From positions 1 to 64,000 of the forward strand of contig NZ_SRII01000007.1 of the NCBI RefSeq assembly GCF_004684095.1: a DNA stretch of 64,000 nt. The letters are read 5' to 3'. Below, in pieces: positions 15,871-25,742 of the stretch; the first letter of the stretch is position 1, and every line of letters starts with the position of its first letter. The stretch is from Hymenobacter sp. UV11. Its GTDB lineage: Bacteria; Bacteroidota; Bacteroidia; Cytophagales; Hymenobacteraceae. The notes under the pieces are model-generated. The model saw only the letters and a program-made list of their open reading frames with translations, did not search any database and had not been told where the DNA came from. The translations under genes were made by a program, and so were the position numbers.

Positions 15871-17994
15871 ATGTTGCTGCGCAACGTGCTTTTACTTCTG
15901 CTTTGCCTCGTAGCCGCTACCCCCCGTAGCTGGGCCGACGATGGCTATCGGCTGTGGCTGAAGTACGACAAGCTGCCGAACGCCGCTGAGCGACAGGCAT
16001 ATGCGCAAGGGATGCAATTTGTGGCTGGCTCCGGTGCTACCCCCGTTTTGCGGGCCGCCAGCGCCGAGCTGCAGCGCGGGCTGAGTGGCCTGCTAGGCCA
16101 GCCAGTGCCGGTAGTGGCCGCAGCGGGCAGCCGCACCGGCGGCGTAGTACTGCGCGTCGATGCCCAGGCCAACGCCGGCGGGCAGCCGTTGAAGCCGGAA
16201 GGCTATCGCATCGTTAAGGAGAAAAACAATCTGGTTATTACCGGCCGCACCGACCGGGCCGTACTCTACGGCGCTTTCGCGCTGCTGCGGCAGGTGCAGA
16301 CGCGTCAGCCGCTGGTGGGCCTCAACCTGAGCAGCAACCCGCGCATCAACTTCCGCCTACTCAACCACTGGGACAATCCCAATGGCACCGTGGAGCGCGG
16401 CTACGCGGGCTCCAGCATCTGGCAGTGGTACGAGCTGCCCGAACGCCTTGACCCGCGCTACACCGACTACGCCCGCGCCAACGCGTCGATTGGCATTAAC
16501 GGGGTAGTAGTCAACAATGTAAACGCCAGCGCGCGCTACCTCTCAGCCGAATATATCGGTAAGGTGGCGGCAGTGGCGGGCGTGCTGCGGCCCTACGGTC
16601 AGCGGGTGTACTTGTCGGTAATGTGGGCCGCGCCCAAGGTCATTGGCGGGCTCAACACCGCCGACCCGCTCGACCCAGCGGTGAAGCAGTGGTGGACGGC
16701 TAAGTCGGACGAGTTGTACAAAGCAATCCCTGACTTTGGCGGCTTTCTGGTGAAAGCCAACTCGGAGGGCGAGCCCGGCCCGCAGGACTACGGCCGCAAT
16801 CACGCCGACGGGGCCAACATGCTGGCTCAGAGCCTGGGCCGCCACGAGGGGGTAGTAATGTGGCGCGCTTTCGTGTACAAGGCCAACAGCAACGGTGACC
16901 GCTTCAAAGAAGCCTACGAGGAGTTTCAGCCCCTCGACGGCAAGTTTGACCCCAAGGTGCTGGTGCAGGTCAAGAATGGCCCGATTGACTTCCAGGCCCG
17001 CGAGCCGTTTCACCCGCTCTTCGGGGCCATGCCGCGTACGCCGCTGGTGCTGGAAGTGCAATTGACGCAGGAGTACCTGGGTTTTGCTACCCACCTCGTG
17101 TACCTCGCGCCGCTCATCAAGGAGTGCCTGGAGGCCGATACCTACGCCAAAGGCTCCGGCTCAACGGTGGCCAAAATCGTGGATGGCTCGCTCGATAAGC
17201 ACGAGTTGAGCGCCATTGCGGGGGTAGCAAACATCGGCTCGGACCGCAACTGGACCGGCCACCCGGTGGGCCAGGCCAACTGGTACGCCTTCGGCCGCCT
17301 GGCATGGGACCACACCCTGAGCGCCGATGTCATTGCCCAGGAATGGACGAAAATGACCTTGACCACCGAGCCCGCCGCCGTGCGCACGCTCGTGAATCTG
17401 CTGGACCAGTCGCGCAGCATCTACGTGCGCTACACCGTGCCGCTGGGCCTGCACCATATTATGGGGGAGAGTATTCACTACGGCCCGCAGCCGTGGCTGG
17501 CCAAAGCCGGCCGGCCCGACTGGACGGCCGTGTATTACCACAAAGCCGATTCCATCGGCCTTGGCTTCGACCGCACCAAGGGGGGTAGCAATGCCTTGGC
17601 CCTGTACCGGCCCGAGGTGCAGCAGGAGTGGGGCAACGCCCAAACCTGCCCGCTCAGCTACCTGCTCTGGTTCCACCACCTGCCCTGGACACAGCGGCTC
17701 AGCACCGGCCGCACTCTCTGGAACGAGCTGGCCACCCGCTACTACACCGGGGCCGACTCGGTGCTCTGGATGCAAAGCCAGTGGGCCGCCGCCAAGCCCG
17801 CCCTCGACCCCGCCCTGTACGCCGACGTGGCCGCCCGCCTTCAAACCCAGCGCAAAGAGGCCCTGTGGTGGCGTGATGCCTGCGTGCTCTACTTCCAGAC
17901 TTTTGCTAAGCAGCCCATTCCAGCGCCGTTTGCGCCGCCTACCCGCTCGCTGGCCGACGTCAAGCAGCTCGTGCAGCTCTACCAGCTCAAGTAG
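15871..17994 (+). CDS. GH67 alpha-glucuronidase, exported
   Basis: This 707-residue enzyme releases (4-O-methyl)glucuronate from the non-reducing end of short xylo-oligosaccharides. It has a signal peptide ending near SWADD. The N-terminal domain is followed by the TIM barrel with GH67 signatures: WDNPNGTVERGYAG, VKANSEGEPGPQDYGR (region of the general acid) and FQAREPFHPLFGAMP. The C-terminal helical domain ends with residues typical of the family. The gap to uxuA is 51 bases, so they are likely co-transcribed. The enzyme is predicted periplasmic, acting after uptake of oligomers. Confidence 0.93.
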   Translation: MLLRNVLLLLLCLVAATPRSWADDGYRLWLKYDKLPNAAERQAYAQGMQFVAGSGATPVLRAASAELQRGLSGLLGQPVPVVAAAGSRTGGVVLRVDAQANAGGQPLKPEGYRIVKEKNNLVITGRTDRAVLYGAFALLRQVQTRQPLVGLNLSSNPRINFRLLNHWDNPNGTVERGYAGSSIWQWYELPERLDPRYTDYARANASIGINGVVVNNVNASARYLSAEYIGKVAAVAGVLRPYGQRVYLSVMWAAPKVIGGLNTADPLDPAVKQWWTAKSDELYKAIPDFGGFLVKANSEGEPGPQDYGRNHADGANMLAQSLGRHEGVVMWRAFVYKANSNGDRFKEAYEEFQPLDGKFDPKVLVQVKNGPIDFQAREPFHPLFGAMPRTPLVLEVQLTQEYLGFATHLVYLAPLIKECLEADTYAKGSGSTVAKIVDGSLDKHELSAIAGVANIGSDRNWTGHPVGQANWYAFGRLAWDHTLSADVIAQEWTKMTLTTEPAAVRTLVNLLDQSRSIYVRYTVPLGLHHIMGESIHYGPQPWLAKAGRPDWTAVYYHKADSIGLGFDRTKGGSNALALYRPEVQQEWGNAQTCPLSYLLWFHHLPWTQRLSTGRTLWNELATRYYTGADSVLWMQSQWAAAKPALDPALYADVAARLQTQRKEALWWRDACVLYFQTFAKQPIPAPFAPPTRSLADVKQLVQLYQLK

Positions 17995-18023
17995 TTCCTA
18001 CCCCTACCCCTGCCTTTTTTCTC

Positions 18024-18842
18024 ATGAACTCTTCGGTACTTACTTCTAACGGCCACGCCGCTCCCGTGCCTACCCCCGCCGCGCAGCCCGACGTGTTTTC
18101 GCTGGCTGGGCGGGTGGCGCTCATCACGGGCGGCGGCACGGGCATCGGCCTCGAAATAGCCCGCTGCATGGTGGCGGCTGGGGCCACGGTCATCATCACC
18201 GGCCGCCGCGAAAGCGTGCTGCAGGAGTCAGCCGCCGACCTGGGCGAGCGGGCCCACTTTTATGTAAACGACATCTGCGACCTGACTTCGCTCGATGGCC
18301 TGGTGGAGCAGCTCGAAGCCGACCACGGCCCGCTGGATATTCTGGTCAACAACGCCGGCATCAATATGAAAAAGCCCGCGCTGGAAGTTACCGATGAGGA
18401 TTTCAGCCGCATTATTCATACTAATCTGAACGCCGTGTTTGCGCTCACGCGCGCCGCTGCCAAGCGCATGGTGGCCCGCCGCAGCGGCACCATTCTCATG
18501 ATTTCGTCGATGGCCGCCTACTACGGCATCGACCGTGTGGTGGCCTATGCGGCCTCCAAGTCGGGCGTGGAAGGCATGGTGAAGGTGCTGGCTTCCGAAT
18601 TCTCCTCGCAGGGCGTGCGTGTGAACGCTATCGCGCCCGGCTTTATCGAAACCGAGATGAGCCGCACGGCCATGAACTCGGACCCTGAGCGCCGCGACCG
18701 CGCCATGCGTCGCACGCCCATGGGCAAGTTTGGCAAGCCCTCCGACATCGGCCACGCCGCCGTGTTTCTAGCCTCCGAGGGCGCGCGCTACATCACCGGC
18801 GTGTCGCTGCCCGTGGATGGTGGTAACTCTATTGGATTCTAG
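18024..18842 (+). CDS. SDR oxidoreductase, candidate D-mannonate/fructuronate oxidoreductase
   Basis: This is a 272-residue classical short-chain dehydrogenase. The NAD(P) motif GGGTGIG (about residues 37-43), NNAG, the catalytic S-Y-K set (ISSMAAYYG, YAASKSG), and the C-terminal PVDGGNS are all present. Placed directly between alpha-glucuronidase and susC, and downstream of mannonate dehydratase, it most plausibly reduces fructuronate to mannonate. SDR-type enzymes are known to do this in other bacteria (YjmF of Bacillus). Other sugar-acid substrates are possible. Confidence 0.8.
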   Translation: MNSSVLTSNGHAAPVPTPAAQPDVFSLAGRVALITGGGTGIGLEIARCMVAAGATVIITGRRESVLQESAADLGERAHFYVNDICDLTSLDGLVEQLEADHGPLDILVNNAGINMKKPALEVTDEDFSRIIHTNLNAVFALTRAAAKRMVARRSGTILMISSMAAYYGIDRVVAYAASKSGVEGMVKVLASEFSSQGVRVNAIAPGFIETEMSRTAMNSDPERRDRAMRRTPMGKFGKPSDIGHAAVFLASEGARYITGVSLPVDGGNSIGF

Positions 18843-18895
18843 GGTTTTGCCCTGCGTAAAATTTCGCTTTTTTCACTTTTCAAATTTCCCACCCC

Positions 18896-21800
18896 ATGAA
18901 CACACGCCTACCTGCAAGCCGCGCGCAACGCGGCTGGAAATGGTCACGCTTGGTGTCGCTATTGCTGCTGGCTAGCAGCTTGCCCCCCGCCGTGGCACTT
19001 GCACAAACTCCGGCCACCACGACCGGACCTCACACCGTTACCGGCAAGGTCACCTCCGACAATGGAGAAGGCATTCCTGGGGTAACGGTAGTAGTGAAGG
19101 GTACCACCGTCGGCTCCACTACCGACGTGAATGGTAACTACACCCTGAACGTACCCAACGACAACAGCGTACTGGTATTTAGCTCTATCGGCTATACCCG
19201 CCAGGAGATAGCCGTGGGCAAGCGCACCAGCGTGAGCCAGAGCCTCGTGCCCGAAACCCAGGCCCTCAACGAGGTGCAGGTAGTAGGCTACGGCACCCAG
19301 CGCAAAAGCCAGGTGACGGGCGCCATTTCCTCGGTGAGCAGCGAGCAGCTGCGCGACGTGCCGGTGGCCAACGTGGGCCAGGCCCTGCAGGGCCGTGCGG
19401 CCGGCATCACGGTATCGAGCAACGGCACGGCGCCGGGCCAGTCGCCGACCATCCGCATCCGGGGCAGCCGCTCGCTCTCGGGCTCCAACGACCCGCTGCT
19501 GGTGGTGGATGGCGTGCCCTTCGACGGCAGCCTCAACGACCTGAACCCCGATGACATTACCTCGCTAGAGGTGCTGAAGGATGCCAGCTCGACGGCCATC
19601 TATGGCGCTAGGGGTGCCAACGGCGTTATCCTCATCACTACCCGTCGCGGCAAGAGCGGGGCGGCCCGCGCCACATACGCCGGCTACTACGGCATGAAGG
19701 ACATTTACGGCCGCTTCGACCTGATGAACGGTGAGCAGTACTACAACTACAAGCTCGAAGCCTACCGTACGCAGAGCCCCACGTTCGACCCTAGCAACCC
19801 GTCGTTCCTGACGCAGGACGAGCGCAACAATTACGCCGCCGGCAAAACGACTGACTACCAAAGCCTGCTGTTTCAGAAAGGCCACATCCAGAACCACACA
19901 CTGGGCGTGAGTGGCGGCACTGAGCAAACGCAGTACTCGGCTTCGCTGGGCTACTACGACGAAACGGGCATCGTGCCGGTGCAGCGCTTTCAGCGCTATT
20001 CGCTGCGCGCCACCCTCGACCAGCAGATTGGCAAGCGCGTCAAAGTGGGCGTCAACTCGCTCAACACGTTCACCAATTCCAACGACCCGAACGTGAACGT
20101 GCTGTACCAGATTCTGACGACCAGCCCGTTAGCTTCGCCCTACGATGCCAATGGCCAGCTGGTGCTATACCCCAACGGCGACAATGCCGGCTCGAACCCG
20201 CTGACGCTGTATACCCCCAATGCCCACCTCGACCGCAGCCGCCGCCTGCGCTCATTCAACAGCCTCTACGGGCAGGTGAATATTCTCAAGGGCCTCGACT
20301 ACCGGCTCAACGTGGGCCTCGACGGCCGCACCCAGGCCGACGAGTCGTTCTACGCTTCAGTAACGCCCAACAACGGAGGCGGCATTAACACGGCCAATCG
20401 CTCGTCGAGCATTGCCTACAACCTGCTGGCGGAGAACTTGCTGACGTATAACCGCACCTTTGCCGAGAAGCACGACCTGAACGTGACGGCGCTCTACAGC
20501 CGCCAGACTTACCACGCCGACGGCTTCCAGGCCGGGGTGCGGGGTACGCTAGCCGACTTCCAGCTGGCCGACAACCTGGGGGCGGGTACGCCAAGCGCCG
20601 TCAACAACAACACGCAGCCCATCGACTGGGGCTTGGTGTCGTACATGGGCCGCATCAACTACGCATACGACAATCGCTACTCGGCCACGCTGACCGCCCG
20701 CGTCGACCAGTCGTCGCGCCTAGCAATAGGCCACAAAACCAATTTGTTTCCCTCGGCCGCCGTGGCCTGGAACATAGCCAACGAGTCGTTCCTGAATGGC
20801 TCGGCGTGGCTCAACACCCTAAAGCTGCGCGCCAGCCTGGGCCGGGTGGGTAGCACCGCCATCAACCCCTACCAAACGCAGGGGTCGTTGATTACGGGCA
20901 TTGGCAACGGCGCCTACAACTACGGCACTACCGGCGGAATAGGGGTGATACCCAATAGTATTCCGAACCCGCTATTGGGCTGGGAATACACGACTACTAC
21001 TAACTTTGGCCTAGACTTCGGCTTCCTCCAAAACCGCCTCACGGGTAGTATAGAAGTGTACCAGCAGCGCACCAGCGACCTGCTGCTGCCCGACGCCCTA
21101 CCCACCGCCAGCGGCTACAGCTCGTTTTTGCGCAACGCGGGCCAGACCCAAAACCGCGGCGTTGAAATTTCGCTAACCACCGTGAACGTGCGGGCCAAAG
21201 ACCTCGGCGGCTTTGAGTGGAGCACTGACTGGAACTTCACCGTGAACCGCGAGAAAGTGCTCGACCTGAACCTAACTAACGCTGATGGCAGCAAGCGCGA
21301 CGACGTGGGCAACCAGCGCTTCATTGGCCAGCCGCTCTATGTTATCTACGATTACCGCAACCTGGGCGTGTGGCAAGCCTCGGAGGCTGACCTAGCCAAG
21401 AAGTATGGTACCAAGGTGGGCCAGATTAAGGTAGAGGACGTGGATGGCAATGGCGTCATCAATGCTAACGACCGCGTGATTGTGGGCTCGCGCCAGCCTA
21501 AATTTGAGGCCGGCCTCACCAACCGCTTCCGCTTCAAGGGCCTTGACCTGACGATAGTAGCGCTGACCCGCGTGGGCGCCACCGTGGTAGACCCCTACTC
21601 GTTTGGCCCTAGCTACTACGCCACCAATACTGGCCGCCGCAACCAAATAAACTTCGACTATTACTCCACTGGCATTCCTGCCAACCTCACGCCGAGCACT
21701 CCTGGCGGCGTGCCCGCCAACCCCAGTAACACCTACCCCGAGCCCGACCAGACCGTGCGTGCCAACGAGTGGCCCACCTATGGCTCGACCCTGGGCTACC

Positions 21801-22093
21801 ACAGTGGCACGTTCATCAAGGTGCGTAGCATCGACCTGGGCTACACGCTGCCAGCTGCCTGGGCCAAGGCAGCCTTCATGAGCAGCACCCGCATTTACGT
21901 GCAGGTACAGAACCCCTACATCTGGGCGGCCGACAAGTACTTCCAGCACAATAAGGCCATCGACCCCGATGCGCTCTCCTACTCGACCCGCTTTGGCGGC
22001 GGTGACATCTCGGGTGCCGGCATTACCTTCCAGGGCGGCAGCAACTACCCCGTTACGCGCTCCTTCATCGTGGGCGTAAACCTGGGATTCTAG
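18896..22093 (+). CDS. SusC/RagA-type TonB-dependent transporter
   Basis: This 1065-residue outer-membrane importer probably handles xylo-oligosaccharides. After the signal peptide (ends near VALAQT) a carboxypeptidase-regulatory-like domain spans about 43-118 (HTVTGKVTSDNGEGIPGVTV). A TonB box-like stretch (NEVQVVGYGTQRKSQ) and the plug domain come next (VDGVPFDGSLNDLNP, SSTAIYGARGANGVI). A 22-strand barrel follows, ending in GVNLGF. It pairs with the SusD gene 102 bases later; a long hairpin separates them. No TonB-linked ECF sigma/anti-sigma pair or hybrid two-component sensor lies nearby. Confidence 0.96.
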   Translation: MNTRLPASRAQRGWKWSRLVSLLLLASSLPPAVALAQTPATTTGPHTVTGKVTSDNGEGIPGVTVVVKGTTVGSTTDVNGNYTLNVPNDNSVLVFSSIGYTRQEIAVGKRTSVSQSLVPETQALNEVQVVGYGTQRKSQVTGAISSVSSEQLRDVPVANVGQALQGRAAGITVSSNGTAPGQSPTIRIRGSRSLSGSNDPLLVVDGVPFDGSLNDLNPDDITSLEVLKDASSTAIYGARGANGVILITTRRGKSGAARATYAGYYGMKDIYGRFDLMNGEQYYNYKLEAYRTQSPTFDPSNPSFLTQDERNNYAAGKTTDYQSLLFQKGHIQNHTLGVSGGTEQTQYSASLGYYDETGIVPVQRFQRYSLRATLDQQIGKRVKVGVNSLNTFTNSNDPNVNVLYQILTTSPLASPYDANGQLVLYPNGDNAGSNPLTLYTPNAHLDRSRRLRSFNSLYGQVNILKGLDYRLNVGLDGRTQADESFYASVTPNNGGGINTANRSSSIAYNLLAENLLTYNRTFAEKHDLNVTALYSRQTYHADGFQAGVRGTLADFQLADNLGAGTPSAVNNNTQPIDWGLVSYMGRINYAYDNRYSATLTARVDQSSRLAIGHKTNLFPSAAVAWNIANESFLNGSAWLNTLKLRASLGRVGSTAINPYQTQGSLITGIGNGAYNYGTTGGIGVIPNSIPNPLLGWEYTTTTNFGLDFGFLQNRLTGSIEVYQQRTSDLLLPDALPTASGYSSFLRNAGQTQNRGVEISLTTVNVRAKDLGGFEWSTDWNFTVNREKVLDLNLTNADGSKRDDVGNQRFIGQPLYVIYDYRNLGVWQASEADLAKKYGTKVGQIKVEDVDGNGVINANDRVIVGSRQPKFEAGLTNRFRFKGLDLTIVALTRVGATVVDPYSFGPSYYATNTGRRNQINFDYYSTGIPANLTPSTPGGVPANPSNTYPEPDQTVRANEWPTYGSTLGYHSGTFIKVRSIDLGYTLPAAWAKAAFMSSTRIYVQVQNPYIWAADKYFQHNKAIDPDALSYSTRFGGGDISGAGITFQGGSNYPVTRSFIVGVNLGF

Positions 22094-22104
22094 CGCTGAG
22101 TTGC

Positions 22105-22155
22105 GGCCCTTAGTTGGGCTAGCCTCCACCTGCCAGGCTAGCCCGACTAAGGGCC
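22105..22155 (+). promoter_or_regulatory. Strong mRNA hairpin between susC and susD
   Basis: Bases 22105-22124 pair with 22136-22155 over 20 positions, the single DNA mismatch being a U-G pair in RNA, with an 11-base loop. There is no T-run, so it is more likely an mRNA-stability or partial-attenuation element than a full terminator. Confidence 0.6.
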
Positions 22156-22195
22156 ACAAACCACCCCATTCCCCATCCAATCCTTCGCAATCATC

Positions 22196-23986
22196 ATGAA
22201 AAAAATAGTATTAGCTACGCTCGGCACGGCATTGGTGCTGTCGGCGGCCAGCTGTAACAAGGACATCCTGGACGAGAACGCGACGTCGGTGCTGACGCCC
22301 GCGTTCCTGCAAACCTCGCAGGGCGTCGAGGCCGGCGTAACGGGCGTATACTCGGGCCTACGCCAGGTGTACGGCAACGACGCGGCCACCTTCACCACCG
22401 AGGCCGGTACCGACCTTTGGACTACCGGCATCTCGGCTAGTAGCGGCCTGTCCGACTACGACAACAACTCCCTGACGCCGGTGGGCGACGGCTCGCACTC
22501 GTTTATCTGGACGGCGTGCTACCAGAAGATTAACGCCGCCAACGGAGTGCTGCGATACGGCCCTGATGCCCAGGGCCTGACGCCCACCCGCCTCACCCAG
22601 CTGCTGGCCGAGGCCAAGCTGCTGCGGGCCCAGTACTACTTCGTGCTGGTGCAGGACTTCGGCGACGTGCCGCTGTACACCAACTTTATCGACTCGCCCA
22701 CCAAGGACATCAGCCGGGCCCCGCTGGCCGATGTGTACACCCAGATACTCAAAGACCTGACTGAGTCGCTGGCCACCATTGCCGATAAGCCTGCCCAGCC
22801 CGGCCGCGTAACGCGCGCCACGGCCCTGCACCTGCTATCCAAGGTGTACCTGACCCGCGCTACCTCGTCGGCCAAGCAGGCCACCGACTACGCCATGGCA
22901 GCCCAGTATGCCAAGGAGCTGATTGACAACCAGGGCCGCTATGGCCTAGGGCTGGAAGCTGACCCGGCTACCGTATTTGCCGAAGGCAATGAGAACGGCA
23001 AGGAGGTCATCTTCAACGCGCAGTTTAACAACGATGCCACGTTCACGGGCTTGGATGGCTTCACTTATGTGAGCGGCGAAAATGTGCTGGGCTTCCAGTA
23101 CCGCAGCCGCTACGACAAGCTCCCCAACATGGCCCGCGACACGTACAATGGTCGCCCGTTTGCCCGCCACGTGCCCACGTACTTCCTCGAAAATTCGTAC
23201 ATCCTGCGCGACGCCAGCGGCAACGCGCTGGAGTCGGGCGCCGCGCTGCGCACCACCGACACCCGCTACAATAAGTGGTTTACGACGGTGTACACCGTGA
23301 ATTCAAACTCGCCCAACGCCAATGGCGGCAGCACCAAGGCCGTCATCGGCGATACGGCCGCCTGGTACCCCGGCCGCGACCTGACGGCGGCGCAGCTCAC
23401 GCGCATTGCCAACCGCACGCCGTATCCGTACATCGTCATTCAGCCTAGCCAGTACACCACGGAGTACTTCCCGACGCTCAACAAGTTCGACAGCCGCAAC
23501 CGCTCGTCGCTCAACGGCTTCTCGACCCGGCCCAACATTATTTACCGCCTGGCCGAAACGTACCTGATGGCCGCCGAGGCGTACTTCTACCTCGGCAACA
23601 CCGCCCAGGCTGCCACTTACCTCAACGTGGTGCGTGAGCGCGCCGCTGCCGCCGGCAAAAAAACGCAGATGGACATTACGGCCGCGCAGGTGAATATCGA
23701 TTTCATTCTGGATGAGCGCGCCCGCGAGCTGTGCGGTGAATTCACCCGCTGGTACGACCTGAAGCGCACAAATACTGCTAGTGGGGCCAATGAGCTGCTC
23801 ACGCGCGTTCGCAACACCAACTATGCGCCCGCGCTGCGCTCGGTAACGACGGCAGGCTTCACCAAGGGCGGGGTGTATGGCTCCAACGCGGCCATCAACA
23901 TCAAAGATTTTCACGTGCTGCGGCCCATTCCGCAGAGTGAAATTGACCGCACTAGCGGCAAGCTCACTCAGAACACTGGGTACTAA
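22196..23986 (+). CDS. SusD/RagB-type nutrient-binding lipoprotein
   Basis: This 596-residue surface lipoprotein caps the SusC channel and binds glycans. The lipobox is AASC (Cys about 20), followed by the usual NKDILDEN start of mature SusD. A tetratricopeptide-like helical scaffold follows, with LLAEAKLLRAQYYFVLVQ and the late YRLAETYLMAAEAYFYLG and LDERARELCGEFTRWYDLKR segments that are diagnostic of SusD C-terminal halves. It is encoded downstream of susC in the standard order. Substrate is inferred as xylan fragments from the neighbouring enzymes. Confidence 0.95.
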   Translation: MKKIVLATLGTALVLSAASCNKDILDENATSVLTPAFLQTSQGVEAGVTGVYSGLRQVYGNDAATFTTEAGTDLWTTGISASSGLSDYDNNSLTPVGDGSHSFIWTACYQKINAANGVLRYGPDAQGLTPTRLTQLLAEAKLLRAQYYFVLVQDFGDVPLYTNFIDSPTKDISRAPLADVYTQILKDLTESLATIADKPAQPGRVTRATALHLLSKVYLTRATSSAKQATDYAMAAQYAKELIDNQGRYGLGLEADPATVFAEGNENGKEVIFNAQFNNDATFTGLDGFTYVSGENVLGFQYRSRYDKLPNMARDTYNGRPFARHVPTYFLENSYILRDASGNALESGAALRTTDTRYNKWFTTVYTVNSNSPNANGGSTKAVIGDTAAWYPGRDLTAAQLTRIANRTPYPYIVIQPSQYTTEYFPTLNKFDSRNRSSLNGFSTRPNIIYRLAETYLMAAEAYFYLGNTAQAATYLNVVRERAAAAGKKTQMDITAAQVNIDFILDERARELCGEFTRWYDLKRTNTASGANELLTRVRNTNYAPALRSVTTAGFTKGGVYGSNAAINIKDFHVLRPIPQSEIDRTSGKLTQNTGY

Positions 23987-24002
23987 CCATAGCTAATCAG
24001 CG

Positions 24003-24032
24003 CTACCGGGCCGCGTTCGTGCGGCCCGGTAG
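24003..24032 (+). terminator. Hairpin after susD
   Basis: A perfect 12-bp GC-rich stem (24003-24014 with 24021-24032) with a 6-base loop lies 17 bases after the susD stop. There is no adjacent T-run, so it may stabilise the susCD message or act as a weak terminator. Confidence 0.45.
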
Positions 24033-24097
24033 TCACTGGCTACCTCGTTTTAAGCTAGTTCAACGCTCCACCGGAAGTCGCTTTAAAGTAGAGAATC

Positions 24098-25729
24098 TTG
24101 AGTGCTACAAATTTGCTAGGTAAGCTTCTGACAATCATCTTGGTTATGCTGAGCGCCCTGGGTACCTATGCCCAGAGCGCCCTGCCCCACCTGGTGAAAG
24201 TCGGGCCCAGCACGCAGCTGGTAGTCGACGGCAAACCCTATTTTATTTTGGGAGGCGAGCTAGGTAACTCGGCTGCCTCCAGCACGGCCTACATGCAGCC
24301 CATCTGGCCCCGGCTTAAGGCCATGCACCTGAACACGGTCATTGCGCCCGTGTACTGGGAATTGCTGGAGCCCACCGAGGGTAAGTTTGACTTTACGCTA
24401 GTAGATGACCTGCTGCGCGACGCCCGCCAGCACCACATGAAGCTGGTGCTGCTGTGGTTCGGAGCCTGGAAAAACAGCATGTCGTGCTACGCCCCGGCCT
24501 GGGTGAAAACCGATATCAAGCGCTTCTCGCGCATCGAGAGCGACCAGGGCGTGCCGGAGGAAATTATGACGCCCTTCGAGCCACGTAACCTGGAGGCCGA
24601 CCGCCGGGCCTTCGTGCAGCTGATGCAGCACCTGAAGGCCGCCGACGGCCAGCAGCACACCGTAGTCACGGTGCAGGTCGAGAATGAGATTGGCATGCTG
24701 CCCACTGCCCGCAGCTACGACGCTCGCGCCAACGCGGCGTTCAAACAGCCGGTGCCGGCGCAGCTGCTCACCTATTTGCAACGAGAAAAGAAGAACCTGA
24801 AACCCGAGTTTGCGGCCGTGTGGCAGCGGCAGGGTTTCAAAACCAAGGGTAACTGGGAGGAGGTTTTCGGCAAAAGCCTGGCTACCGACGAGATTTTTAT
24901 GGCCTGGTACTACGCCACTTATACCAACGCCGTGGCGGCGGCCGGCAAAGCCGCCTACCCCCTCCCAATGTACGTGAACGCGGCCCTGAACCGGCCGGGC
25001 GTGGCGCCGGGCAAGTACCCCAGTGCTGGGCCCCTGCCCCACGTCATGGATGTGTGGCTGGCCGGGGCCCCTGCCATTGACATCCTGGCGCCCGATTTTT
25101 ATAACCCCGATTTCAAGCATTGGTGCGATTTGTATACCCGCGGCGGCAACCCGCTGTTCATCCCCGAAATTCGCTTTGAAGAGGGGGTAGCGGCCAAGGC
25201 GTTTTTCGCCTTTGGCAATTACAACTGCCTCTCATTCTCGCCCTTCGCCATCGAGGGCAGCGACACGCTGAAGGGCGCGCCCATCGGCAAGGCGTATGAG
25301 CTGCTGCAGCAGGTGGCGCCGCTGCTGGCCAAGTACCAGCCGGCCGGCCAGGTGCGCGGCTTTCTGGTGCAAAAAGACTCAGCAGCCCGCACCACTACGC
25401 TCGGCAACTACCGCTTCACGGCCAAGCACGAGTACACGCTGGGCTGGTCGCTGGGCGCCAAAAACGCCACTTGGACGCCCGGCGGCGGTCTGCTCATCGC
25501 GGTGGCGCCCGACGAGTTTTACCTGGTGGGCACGGGCCTCGTCCTCACCGCCGAGCCCCTGGCCACCGGCAAGCGCACCGGCTACGTGCGCGTAGAAGAA
25601 GGCCACTTTGCCGGCGAGCAGTGGGTGCCCGGCCGCCGCCTCAACGGCGACGAAGACCACCAGGGCCGCCACGTGCGCGTGCCCGGCAATGAGTACATGA
25701 TTCAGCACGTAAAGATTTACACATATTAA
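24098..25729 (+). CDS. GH35/GH42-like glycosidase with DUF5597-type tail, exported
   Basis: This is a TIM-barrel glycosidase of about 543 residues. The signal peptide (LLTIILVMLSALGTYAQ) needs a TTG start at 24098 or 24113, because the first ATG lies inside the hydrophobic core. The barrel shows VENEIG, whose Glu is the likely acid/base, and IPEIRFEEG, whose Glu is the likely nucleophile. The C-terminal part resembles the DUF5597 domain that follows such barrels in Bacteroidota. Known relatives act on beta-galactosides or arabinosides; in this locus it may trim side chains of xylan. The exact substrate is unknown. Confidence 0.75.
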   Translation: MSATNLLGKLLTIILVMLSALGTYAQSALPHLVKVGPSTQLVVDGKPYFILGGELGNSAASSTAYMQPIWPRLKAMHLNTVIAPVYWELLEPTEGKFDFTLVDDLLRDARQHHMKLVLLWFGAWKNSMSCYAPAWVKTDIKRFSRIESDQGVPEEIMTPFEPRNLEADRRAFVQLMQHLKAADGQQHTVVTVQVENEIGMLPTARSYDARANAAFKQPVPAQLLTYLQREKKNLKPEFAAVWQRQGFKTKGNWEEVFGKSLATDEIFMAWYYATYTNAVAAAGKAAYPLPMYVNAALNRPGVAPGKYPSAGPLPHVMDVWLAGAPAIDILAPDFYNPDFKHWCDLYTRGGNPLFIPEIRFEEGVAAKAFFAFGNYNCLSFSPFAIEGSDTLKGAPIGKAYELLQQVAPLLAKYQPAGQVRGFLVQKDSAARTTTLGNYRFTAKHEYTLGWSLGAKNATWTPGGGLLIAVAPDEFYLVGTGLVLTAEPLATGKRTGYVRVEEGHFAGEQWVPGRRLNGDEDHQGRHVRVPGNEYMIQHVKIYTY

Positions 25730-25742
25730 GTTGTAGCGGCGT

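Noticed and set aside
18896..23986. Hybrid two-component or ECF sigma/anti-sigma regulator near susCD
   Set aside because: None is encoded within the window; the only nearby regulator is the LacI-type protein.
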